This document shows positions 1 to 6,030 of a DNA stretch of 6,030 nucleotides, piece after piece. How positions within the stretch are numbered: the stretch's first letter is position 1; every line of letters begins with the position of its first letter. Where the stretch lies: positions 1 through 6,030 of the forward strand of contig JAHJRU010000009.1 in NCBI GenBank assembly GCA_018830745.1, read 5' to 3'. The DNA comes from Chloroflexota bacterium (GTDB lineage: Bacteria > Chloroflexota > Dehalococcoidia > Dehalococcoidales > JAHJRU01). Both the position numbers and the translations under genes were made by a program. Under the pieces are notes generated by a model. It made no database searches. It worked only from the letters and a program-made list of their open reading frames with translations, and was not told the DNA's origin.

Positions 1-388
1 CTCTTAAGGCTATCAGATAGCTGAGCAACCAGCCGACATATAGAATGCCGGCCATGGTCCATGCCCACCTGGCAAAAGCCTCTTCCCGCTGCGGGTGCCG
101 CAGCAGCCAGATTAGAGATAGCAACAGCAGTGAGGTGAGCAGTATTTGGGTGGTGACTCCATACGTGTAATACGGGAAATGGGGGCTCAGAATAAAAAGC
201 AGTGTGCCGATTATTCCAAAAACCATGAGAGGTGATACCTGTTTGCTGGCAACTATTTTGTAGAACTCATAGATAGCCAGCAGACCAAAGGGGGCTACCA
301 CGATGGTGAACCAGGGCTCCCCGAACCAGATGGCGGCGGTAATCAGCGGGAGGCCCCATAGCGTCGTTAGTAACCTTTGCTTGAGCAT
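1..388 (-). CDS. cdsA: Phosphatidate cytidylyltransferase CdsA, N-terminal part (runs off left edge)
   Basis: The family makes CDP-diacylglycerol from phosphatidate and CTP in the cytoplasmic membrane, the branch point for phospholipid synthesis. The ATG is at 388-386 and 129 codons are visible, with no stop before the window edge. The product is strongly hydrophobic: helices at about residues 11-39, 53-68, 78-97 and 111-128. Family-like features are the LAIYEFYK segment (residues 37-44) after the first helices, and the MAGILYVGWLLSYLIALR stretch at 112-129, which matches the central YvG..ls.l..LR region of CdsA. The diagnostic C-terminal signature (S..KR..KD) would lie off the left edge, so the call rests on the N-terminal half and on its position after uppS, where cdsA is usual. 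It starts 7 bases after the cvpA-like stop; only a weak AGG lies upstream (about 13 bases away), so translational coupling is likely. Confidence 0.85.
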   Translation of the reverse strand, partial: MLKQRLLTTLWGLPLITAAIWFGEPWFTIVVAPFGLLAIYEFYKIVASKQVSPLMVFGIIGTLLFILSPHFPYYTYGVTTQILLTSLLLLSLIWLLRHPQREEAFARWAWTMAGILYVGWLLSYLIALR

Positions 389-395
389 TAGATTG

Positions 396-968
396 TTAAT
401 AACCTATCCCCTGGTATTTGTCAAGGGTAATGAAGGATATATGGCTAACTAAGGTTAATAACGGCTCGGTGAACACGGCAATGGCGGTATCCTGGAGCAC
501 CTTAGCTAGCCATGCTTCAACGAAACTGAGGTATGTCACCAACCAGGTGAGGGCGCTGGACTCCGTCACTGCCCGTTCCAGCCAGCCTATAATGGGATAA
601 GCCTTGACTAGCAGGGCGAATATGACCATTCCAATGGCCGTATTGAGGACGTTGAGGGCACCTCCGGTTAGCCGGAAAAGCAGCCCTTTGCTCCAGGTCT
701 TCTGGACAATTCTTCGGGGCAAGAAGAAAGCGATATGCAATATAGCGGTCAGGAAAGCTAGTGTGATAAAGAACCCGATGAAATTACTCCAGTTCTCCCC
801 GGGTAAAAAGGAGAGTATTGTTGCCGGCAGCCGGAAGAAGGTTGCGGCTACGGGGATAGCAATGAGAAGGGTTAAGAGGGAGAAGCCCCTCTTAACGGCG
901 CCTTCTTTAAGACCGCCAATCAGGCTGAAGAAAAGTATCAGGGCTACCAGGATGTCTATCCACATCAT
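396..968 (-). CDS. CvpA-like integral membrane protein
   Basis: This is a 190-residue membrane protein of uncertain function. Four hydrophobic segments are visible at about residues 4-20, 30-46, 62-84 and 104-125. The first is followed by a GLKEGAVKRG turn (19-28), which resembles the G(L/R)xxG motif after helix 1 of the CvpA (colicin V production) family. The GGALNVLNTAIG segment at 102-113 resembles the GallGl.kG motif before helix 4. The C-terminal tail (about 126-190) contains further amphipathic or hydrophobic stretches. Size and topology fit CvpA (usually 160-200 residues), but the assignment is from pattern only. Its ATG overlaps the uppS stop in ATGA (968-965), and a second in-frame ATG follows at once (965-963). 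A purine-rich GGGGGA just upstream may serve as the ribosome binding site. It is presumably co-translated with uppS and co-transcribed with cdsA. It could instead be an unrelated lineage-specific membrane protein. Confidence 0.6.
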   Translation of the reverse strand: MMWIDILVALILFFSLIGGLKEGAVKRGFSLLTLLIAIPVAATFFRLPATILSFLPGENWSNFIGFFITLAFLTAILHIAFFLPRRIVQKTWSKGLLFRLTGGALNVLNTAIGMVIFALLVKAYPIIGWLERAVTESSALTWLVTYLSFVEAWLAKVLQDTAIAVFTEPLLTLVSHISFITLDKYQGIGY

Positions 969-1684
969 AGTCCCCCGAAGCGCCTCTGCCTCTGGCTGTA
1001 GTCCAGTAGCGCCTTCTCCGTTTCTTCCCGGTCGAAGTCAGGCCACAGGACATTGGTGAAGTATAATTCGGCATAGGCAGCCTGCCATATCAGGAAGTTG
1101 CTCAGGCGCAGTTCACCACCGGTGCGGATGACCAGGTCGACGTCGGGCAAATCAGCCGCATAGAGGCAGCGGCTAAAGCGTTTTTCGTCTATCTCCTGAG
1201 GAGGAACTCCTTCCGCTATGAGCCGGCGGGCGGCGTCTAGAATCTCAAGGCGTCCGCCGTAGTTAAGAGCAAGGGAGAGGGTCATCCCGCGGTTGTGGCG
1301 GGTTAATTCGAGGGCGTCGTTTATAGCCAGTTGCAAGCCGGGGGAAAGTCTATCTAGCTGTCCCAGATGGCGTATTCTGACGCCCTGTTTATGCAGCTCG
1401 GCAGTTTCCTCGGCTATCTTTTCCTCCATGAGCTGGAACAGGCCGGCGATTTCATCTGGCGGGCGCTTCCAGTTTTCGGTGGAGAAGCTGTAGAGGGTGA
1501 CGTACTTTACCTGATAGTGATTGAGGCATTGAATGGTAGAGCGTGCCGCTTCTATCCCGGCCTGATGCCCGGCGATACGCGGTAATCCCCGTTTCTCCGC
1601 CCACCGGCCATTACCGTCCATGATGATGGCGACGTGGGTGGGCAGGTAGGTGATATCTTTTCCGGGTGGGGGAGTACTTGTCAT
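965..1684 (-). CDS. uppS: Isoprenyl transferase / (di-trans,poly-cis)-undecaprenyl diphosphate synthase
   Basis: A cis-prenyltransferase that condenses isopentenyl diphosphate units onto farnesyl diphosphate to make the C55 lipid carrier used in cell-wall and glycan assembly. It acts at the cytoplasmic face of the membrane. The 239-residue length is normal. The conserved regions are all present: HVAIIMDGNGRWA (17-29, with catalytic Asp23), the G.QAGIEAAR region (39-48), YSFSTENWKRP (65-75), LALNYGGR (138-145), and DLVIRTGGELRLSNFLIWQ (183-201) followed by AYAELYF (203-209). The ATG at 1684-1682 has GAGG with 6 bases of spacing, and the gene starts about 40 bases after the frr stop. Its TGA overlaps the next gene's ATG. 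Some lineages make shorter or longer prenyl chains with the same fold, so chain length is inferred. Confidence 0.96.
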   Translation of the reverse strand: MTSTPPPGKDITYLPTHVAIIMDGNGRWAEKRGLPRIAGHQAGIEAARSTIQCLNHYQVKYVTLYSFSTENWKRPPDEIAGLFQLMEEKIAEETAELHKQGVRIRHLGQLDRLSPGLQLAINDALELTRHNRGMTLSLALNYGGRLEILDAARRLIAEGVPPQEIDEKRFSRCLYAADLPDVDLVIRTGGELRLSNFLIWQAAYAELYFTNVLWPDFDREETEKALLDYSQRQRRFGGL

Positions 1685-1723
1685 ATTGCCCCTCGGTGAT
1701 TATCGGGCAACTGGGATACCGGG

Positions 1724-2281
1724 CTATATCTCGGCGAGCTCGGCCTCCTTATGGTGACCGATTCGCTCGGTTTCGACTATGTGGTTGTCGGTAATCTTTT
1801 GCAGCTGGTCCAGGGTGCGCTTAAGTTCATCCTGGGACATTTCCTTGTTCTTCTCCAGTGCTTTCAACTCTTCCATAGCTTCGCGTCTCAGGTTGCGTAT
1901 GACAATCTTGCCTTCTTCAACCCTCTTTTTGACGGCTTTGGTCAGCTCAAGGCGGCGCTCTTCAGTGAGCTGAGGAACAGCTATCCGGATTACAATACCG
2001 TCGTTGGTCGGGGTTAAACCCAGGTCTGACTTGAGGATGGCTTTCTCGATATCCCGTATGGAACTACGGTCCCAGGGCTGGATAACGAGCAGGCGTGCTT
2101 CAGGGGTATGAATGCCGGCAAGCTGTTTGAGCGGGGTGGGCACACCGGCGTAGTCCACCTTAATATGCTCTACCAGTGCGGGTGTAGCGCGTCCGGTGCG
2201 GATAGAGCCCATCTCCATCTGTAAAATCTCCGCGGACTTCTCCATTTTTCTTTCAATATTCTGTAAAGTGCTGCTAGCCAT
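1724..2281 (-). CDS. frr: Ribosome recycling factor
   Basis: RRF, with EF-G, splits the post-termination ribosome in the cytoplasm so that subunits can be reused. The 185-residue product is exactly the usual family length. The long three-helix bundle (about residues 1-29 and 105-185) is interrupted by the small beta domain (about 30-104). The near-invariant RTGRA motif lies at 28-32, the TPL..LA..... region is at about 49-56, and NLRREAMEELK (129-139) carries the conserved arginines of the last helices. The ATG at 2281-2279 follows AGGTGAG with a short spacer. The gap from the pyrH stop is 15 bases, which fits a single transcript. The order pyrH-frr-uppS is widespread in bacteria. Confidence 0.98.
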   Translation of the reverse strand: MASSTLQNIERKMEKSAEILQMEMGSIRTGRATPALVEHIKVDYAGVPTPLKQLAGIHTPEARLLVIQPWDRSSIRDIEKAILKSDLGLTPTNDGIVIRIAVPQLTEERRLELTKAVKKRVEEGKIVIRNLRREAMEELKALEKNKEMSQDELKRTLDQLQKITDNHIVETERIGHHKEAELAEI

Positions 2282-2296
2282 TTTCTCACCTATTTA

Positions 2297-3530
<1,234 letters not shown>

Positions 3531-3544
3531 GGGTGTCTCCTTCG

Positions 3545-4333
3545 TTATTCATCGTCTGGGGTGAAGATAAAGGGTTCCGTATCCTCGGTATTGTCGATGT
3601 TTTCTACCATCTCCGCCATGGCAGGTTCCTCGGTGGTCATCTCAGGGATACCGGTTTTACCGGCAATAACCGCATCGGCAATTTTAGTGCATATGAGTCT
3701 GATAGTTCTGATGGCATCATCGTTGGCGGGAACCGGGTAGTCTATTTCATCAGGATTGCAATTAGTATCTACCATAGCCACTACCGGTATGCCTACCCGT
3801 TTGGCTTCAGCCAGGGCGATACGTTCCTTGGTGGGGTCAACAATGAAGAGCACATCGGGCAGGCTGGTCATCTCTTTAATGCCACCTAGCTGCCGATTGA
3901 GGCGGGCAATCTCCTCCTCCAGTTTTAAGACCTCCTTTTTTGGTAGACGGGCAAATTCGCCTCTGGACTGCTGGTCTTCCCTCCGGACGAGGTAATCAAT
4001 GCGAGACTGGATGGTAGCGAAGTTGGTGAGCACGCCACCCAGCCAGCGCTGGCTGACATAATACATACCGCAGCGCTGAGCCTCTTCCTCTACCGACGGC
4101 TGAGCCTGCTTTTTGGTGCCTACAAAAAGGATGACGCCGCCTTCGGTTACTACGTCCTGCACAAACGCACAAGCCGCATCCAGACGGCTACCCGTCTGTT
4201 CCAGGTCAATGATATGAATGCCATTACGCTTGGTGAAGATGAAGCTCTTCATCCTGGGGTTCCAGCGGCTGGTCTGGTGACCGAAGTGGGCTCCAGCTTC
4301 TAAAAGTTCCTTGATATTAACAGTCTTGGGCAA
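3545..4333 (-). CDS. rpsB: 30S ribosomal protein S2
   Basis: S2 binds late to the 30S subunit near S1 and helps engage mRNA. The product shows the family signature [20 protein letters not shown], then [71 protein letters not shown] and [26 protein letters not shown] Glu/Asp-rich tail of about 35 residues follows the core. I place the start at TTG 4333-4331 (262 residues), because a strong GGGAGGTGA (4344-4336) sits 5 bases ahead of it. A GTG at 4339-4337 is in frame and would add two residues, but it lies inside that ribosome binding site. The product then begins [14 protein letters not shown], close to other S2 proteins. It is the first gene of the leftward unit, and tsf follows as in most bacteria. 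Confidence 0.97.
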   Translation of the reverse strand: MPKTVNIKELLEAGAHFGHQTSRWNPRMKSFIFTKRNGIHIIDLEQTGSRLDAACAFVQDVVTEGGVILFVGTKKQAQPSVEEEAQRCGMYYVSQRWLGGVLTNFATIQSRIDYLVRREDQQSRGEFARLPKKEVLKLEEEIARLNRQLGGIKEMTSLPDVLFIVDPTKERIALAEAKRVGIPVVAMVDTNCNPDEIDYPVPANDDAIRTIRLICTKIADAVIAGKTGIPEMTTEEPAMAEMVENIDNTEDTEPFIFTPDDE

Positions 4334-4335
4334 CC

Positions 4336-4344
4336 TCACCTCCC
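4336..4344 (-). promoter_or_regulatory. Ribosome binding site that decides the rpsB start
   Basis: On the minus strand GGGAGGTGA is an almost perfect anti-16S match. It leaves 5 bases before TTG (4333) but contains the alternative GTG (4339) within itself. This favours the TTG start. Confidence 0.75.
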
Positions 4345-4373
4345 TTTCCGTTTTCTAAGACATTTCAAAGGAC

Positions 4374-4403
4374 AGTATACCATAACGTAATAGCTGGTAA
4401 CAA
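4374..4403 (-). promoter_or_regulatory. Promoter of the rpsB-tsf-pyrH-frr-uppS-cdsA unit
   Basis: Reading the minus strand, TTGTTA (4403-4398) and TATACT (4379-4374) are separated by 18 bases. A TGG immediately before TATACT makes an extended -10 element. Transcription would begin near 4367, giving a leader of only about 35 bases before the rpsB TTG. This leaves little room for a structured S2-binding leader. The call is based on consensus match and position only. Confidence 0.65.
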
Positions 4404-4447
4404 CAGTTGACTGGTTGCGCGTTGGCCGTACACCGGGTTACCATACC

Positions 4448-4478
4448 TTGACAAAAAGCGGTAGCCTTATGATAGGAT
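4448..4478 (+). promoter_or_regulatory. Probable promoter of the 113-residue unknown gene
   Basis: A perfect -35 TTGACA lies at 4448-4453. The best-placed -10 candidates are TAGGAT (4473-4478, spacer 19) and TATGAT (4468-4473, spacer 14); neither spacing is ideal, so the -10 is uncertain. The leader to the ATG at 4514 would be about 30 bases. The promoter is divergent from that of rpsB, with about 44 bases between the two -35 elements. Confidence 0.45.
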
Positions 4479-4513
4479 TAGCGGGACACTGAAGCGATAA
4501 CGGAGGTTAAGCG

Positions 4514-4855
4514 ATGCAGATAAGAAAAACGTATCGGGAAGTAAACCCGGAGCTGCTATATGCCGAGATAAGAGACTTCGTGCTGAAGCAGGGAGCGGTT
4601 GTTGACGAAGCCAAGCTGGAGACCTATACCTTGCCGGGAGACACATCATCGTTTATTTCCCGCGGCACGCTTACGTTCAAGGCAGATGAGGGAGGGAAAG
4701 AGTGCCTCAGAGCCCACGTTGTAGGTTCGGCCAGGATGGAAACCAAGATGATGCTTGATATCGATGAAAAGCTCTTTCCACAGGATAAGGTAGCCGCTTT
4801 ACAGGATGACCTGGACTTTATCTTCGGCTCTTATGAGGCAGGGGCTGAAGAGTAG
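4514..4855 (+). CDS. Conserved-looking hypothetical protein, 113 residues
   Basis: I do not recognise this family. It looks like a genuine gene: ATG at 4514 with GGAGG at 4502-4506 (7-base spacer), a TTGACA upstream, codon use like its neighbours, and a possible terminator at its end. The product is acidic and soluble, with no signal peptide or membrane segment. A probable helix spans about residues 11-26 (ELLYAEIRDFVLKQGA). Alternating polar and hydrophobic stretches that may be beta strands follow at about 36-57 (ETYTLPGDTSSFISRGTLTF and onward) and 63-72. After an ARMETKMMLDIDEKLFP segment comes a C-terminal helix (about 91-106) with an acidic end. The pattern helix, several strands, long C-terminal helix might suit a small START/SRPBCC-like or other alpha/beta fold, but this is speculation. 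It is transcribed divergently from rpsB and converges on the thiamine-binding gene. Confidence 0.8.
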   Translation: MQIRKTYREVNPELLYAEIRDFVLKQGAVVDEAKLETYTLPGDTSSFISRGTLTFKADEGGKECLRAHVVGSARMETKMMLDIDEKLFPQDKVAALQDDLDFIFGSYEAGAEE

Positions 4856-4902
4856 ATAAGCATTATATCTGGTGTAGAGCTTCCCCTGTTTTCTGATGGC
4901 AT
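4831..4902 (-). CDS. Possible 23-residue small ORF, antisense to the 3' end of the unknown gene
   Basis: On the minus strand, a strong AGGAGGA (4914-4908) sits 5 bases ahead of an ATG at 4902-4900, opening a 23-codon frame that ends in TAA at 4833-4831. It starts 20 bases past the stop of the thiamine-binding gene, so it could be translated from that gene's transcript. Most of the frame is antisense to the unknown gene. The peptide (MPSENRGSSTPDIMLIYSSA and onward) matches nothing I recognise. A chance ribosome-binding-site-plus-ATG combination is quite possible. Confidence 0.2.
   Translation of the reverse strand: MPSENRGSSTPDIMLIYSSAPAS
4839..4892 (+). terminator. Possible nested-hairpin terminator of the unknown gene
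   Basis: CAGGGG (4839-4844) pairs with CCCCTG (4883-4888). Inside it, AAG (4848-4850) pairs with CTT (4880-4882) after a three-base bulge, and AGATA (4854-4858) pairs with TATCT (4866-4870). TTTT follows at 4889-4892. The 5' arm lies inside the last codons of the upstream gene. The interior is loose and the T-run is short, so the terminator may be weak. No T-run follows on the minus strand, so it would work only rightward. Confidence 0.35.
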
Positions 4903-4922
4903 TGCTTTCCTCCTGCCGGATG

Positions 4923-5231
4923 TTACTGGTTCCCCAGCTTCTCCTTGACCGAGGCTACCTTGCCGGTGATGCTGGAGACTTTATCCCGCCGCTCGTCAAT
5001 CTTTACCGTAGTTACCACTCTCTTGACGCCGGTATCAAGCACCGACTGGTGCATTTTCCTGACCACTGTCAGCAGCCGGCCCAGGTCACCCTCAAGGATA
5101 GTGCCCATGGCGGTTAGCTCGTATTTCAGGTCTTTCTCCGCCTGAAGCACTTTCAGCGCCAGCGCTACGTACTGGCTGACCGAAGGGCTATCCGTCCCCA
5201 CAGGTACTATACTAACTTCAACCATGGCCAT
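4923..5231 (-). CDS. MTH1187-family thiamine-binding protein (DUF77/UPF0045)
   Basis: This is a 102-residue single-domain protein of the MTH1187/YkoF-related family. These small ferredoxin-like proteins form tetramers, and members bind thiamine or a related pyrimidine; the cellular role is not settled. Family features are the opening MVEVSIVPVGTDSPSVSQYVALALKVL (from residue 3), the YELTAMGTILEGDL segment (about 37-50) that lines the ligand site, and the closing KRVVTTVKIDERRDK (about 69-83) followed by a Lys/Val-rich helix. The first ATG (5231) is chosen over a second two codons in: GGGGAGG lies 7 bases before it. A clear promoter lies upstream. There is no partner transporter or thiamine gene in the window, and the leader is too short for a TPP riboswitch. 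The gene stands alone between convergent and divergent neighbours. Confidence 0.88.
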   Translation of the reverse strand: MAMVEVSIVPVGTDSPSVSQYVALALKVLQAEKDLKYELTAMGTILEGDLGRLLTVVRKMHQSVLDTGVKRVVTTVKIDERRDKVSSITGKVASVKEKLGNQ

Positions 5232-5258
5232 GTGCCTACCTCCCCTTTTCCTGCTTTC

Positions 5259-5287
5259 ATCTTAACTGTCATCGGGTTGCGGGTCAA
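5259..5287 (-). promoter_or_regulatory. Promoter of the thiamine-binding protein gene
   Basis: On the minus strand TTGACC (5287-5282) and TAAGAT (5264-5259) are separated by exactly 17 bases. The start would fall near 5252, about 20 bases before the ATG and just ahead of the GGGGAGG ribosome binding site. Confidence 0.7.
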
Positions 5288-5310
5288 TAGGCGGGATGAG
5301 CCGAGCTTCC

Positions 5311-5339
5311 TTGACTGGCTACGGTGGAGTGGCTATAGT
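5311..5339 (+). promoter_or_regulatory. Promoter of the DUF503-helicase unit
   Basis: TTGACT (5311-5316) and TATAGT (5334-5339) are separated by 17 bases, five of six consensus matches in each element. Transcription would begin near 5346, leaving a leader of about 60 bases before the ATG at 5408. It is back to back with the leftward promoter, with 23 bases between the two -35 elements. Confidence 0.7.
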
Positions 5340-5407
5340 GGAGGTAGACTGTATTTCGGTCTCGTTTCTGATGGTCACGGGCGTGGCTGTCTCATCCAAT
5401 AGATGCT

Positions 5408-5698
5408 ATGAACGTTGGTGTATGCAAGGTCAGGCTTCGTCTCCCGGGGAACCGGTCTCTCAAGGACAAAAGGCGGGTGATAAAGTCCATCACTGCCCGG
5501 GTGGCGGGTAAGTTTGCTGTCTCCATTGCCGAGGTTGATGATAACGACCAGTGGCAGTTAGCTACCCTGGGCATAAGCTACGTGAGCAATGACCACCGGC
5601 ACGCCAACGAGGTCCTCTCCAGGATAGTCGATTTCATAGTTGGCGGCCGTTTTGAGGTTGAGGTGCTCGATTGTGATATTGAGATTCTTGCGATTTAG
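5408..5698 (+). CDS. DUF503 family protein (YlxP-like)
   Basis: A 96-residue protein of the DUF503 family, typified by Bacillus YlxP, a small alpha/beta protein encoded among translation genes (near infB and rbfA) in many Gram-positives. No biochemical role is firmly established. The family pattern is clear: VGVCKVRLRLPGNRSLKDKRRVIKS (3-27), then FAVSIAEVDDNDQWQLATLGISYVSND (about 36-62), then the C-terminal helix and FEVEVLDCDIEIL. The length is normal. The ATG at 5408 fits the usual N-terminus, yet no purine-rich ribosome binding site precedes it. Instead a start-stop ATGCTATGA (5403-5411) overlaps the start codon. A good promoter lies about 70 bases upstream. A helicase gene follows after 14 bases with its own ribosome binding site, so the two are probably co-transcribed. 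Here the gene is away from infB-rbfA. Confidence 0.9.
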   Translation: MNVGVCKVRLRLPGNRSLKDKRRVIKSITARVAGKFAVSIAEVDDNDQWQLATLGISYVSNDHRHANEVLSRIVDFIVGGRFEVEVLDCDIEILAI

Positions 5699-5712
5699 CG
5701 AGGTGAGCCGGT

Positions 5713-6030
5713 ATGGATGTCTCAACCTTCATTGAGCGTCTCGTGGCTCAACCGGGCTATGACGACCAGATCGTCCATGTGGAACATATTCCGCGCCGCG
5801 GAGCCATCCATGGCGAGCTGGAGCGTCCTCTGGTCGCCACCCTCCAGGACAGCCTGTCAAGGCATGGTCTGCTGCCCCTCTATACCCATCAGGCGGAGGC
5901 AGTCAATAAAGCCAGACAGGGAATGAATGTGGTGGTTTCCACCGCCAGCGCCAGCGGCAAGAGCCTTTGCTATAACACCGCCGTAATGGAGTCGCTGTTG
6001 ACCGGGCGCAGCAGCCGTGCCCTGTATCTC
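5713..6030 (+). CDS. DEAD/DEAH-box helicase, MrfA/YprA-like, N-terminal part (runs off right edge)
   Basis: The first 106 codons of a superfamily 2 helicase. A Q-motif-like region LLPLYTHQAEAV (53-64) precedes the Walker A segment VVVSTASASGKSLCYN (73-88), with the phosphate-binding Gly82-Lys83-Ser84. RALYL (102-106) would lead into motif Ia (usually F/PTKAL), which is cut off. The spacing and the ASGKSLCYN wording are typical of the MrfA/YprA family, large helicases with a C-terminal DUF1998 zinc domain; Bacillus MrfA works in mitomycin-damage repair. The C-terminal domains cannot be seen, so the repair role is inferred. The motif reads STASASGKS where relatives often have TGTASGKS, which is a conservative change. 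The ATG at 5713 has GAGGTGA at 5700-5706, and the gene follows DUF503 by 14 bases, suggesting one operon. Confidence 0.85.
   Translation, partial: MDVSTFIERLVAQPGYDDQIVHVEHIPRRGAIHGELERPLVATLQDSLSRHGLLPLYTHQAEAVNKARQGMNVVVSTASASGKSLCYNTAVMESLLTGRSSRALYL

Noticed and set aside
604..1059. Plus-strand 151-codon open frame across the cvpA-like and uppS genes
   Set aside because: It lies opposite genes with clear family motifs, and its product is rich in Arg, Ser and Pro with no recognisable pattern, as expected of an antisense shadow.
4340..4373. S2-binding autoregulatory leader for rpsB
   Set aside because: The predicted leader is only about 35 bases and is mostly taken up by the ribosome binding site, with no hairpin visible. 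It would have to be reconsidered if transcription starts further upstream.
5232..5258. TPP riboswitch ahead of the thiamine-binding gene
   Set aside because: The leader is about 20 bases and lacks the conserved CUGAGA and related TPP-aptamer blocks.
5296..5511. Plus-strand 71-codon frame starting upstream of the DUF503 gene
   Set aside because: It contains the promoter and leader and runs out of frame into DUF503; its low-complexity end (PGEPVSQGQKAG) shows no family pattern and no ribosome binding site precedes it.

Overview
The window is an ordinary-looking stretch of bacterial chromosome with moderate G+C and dense coding. It is dominated by the leftward rpsB-tsf-pyrH-frr-uppS-cdsA cluster. 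The combination of this order, a very short EF-Ts (167 residues), a CvpA-like membrane gene between uppS and cdsA, an MTH1187-type thiamine-binding protein and a DUF503 gene next to an MrfA-type helicase suggests Chloroflexota, probably Dehalococcoidia. This placement is inference from gene content and protein character, not from an alignment.

Layout. Positions 4339 down to 1 (minus strand) hold one probable transcription unit: rpsB (ribosomal protein S2), tsf (EF-Ts), pyrH (UMP kinase), frr (ribosome recycling factor), uppS (undecaprenyl diphosphate synthase), a CvpA-like four-helix membrane protein, and the N-terminal half of cdsA (phosphatidate cytidylyltransferase), which runs off the left edge. 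Gaps are a few to about 40 bases, and uppS and the cvpA-like gene share an ATGA overlap. A good extended -10 promoter lies just upstream of rpsB. The unit joins translation (S2, EF-Ts, RRF), pyrimidine nucleotide supply (UMP kinase) and envelope lipid synthesis (UppS, CdsA).

Positions 4340-4513 form a divergent promoter region. On the plus strand, 4514-4855 encodes a 113-residue protein that I do not recognise; a possible terminator overlaps its 3' end. It converges on a minus-strand gene (4923-5231) for an MTH1187/DUF77-type thiamine-binding protein.

Positions 5232-5407 form a second divergent region, with two near-consensus sigma-70 type promoters facing away from each other. The plus-strand promoter drives a DUF503 (YlxP-like) gene at 5408-5698. 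Fourteen bases later comes the start of a DEAD/DEAH helicase resembling MrfA/YprA, cut off by the right edge.

I see no tRNA, rRNA, CRISPR array, insertion sequence, phage gene or riboswitch, and no clear undescribed system. The points most worth a second look are the unknown divergent 113-residue gene, the DUF503-helicase pair, the cvpA-like gene inside the uppS-cdsA junction, the TTG starts of rpsB and tsf, and the absence of a ribosome binding site before the DUF503 gene.
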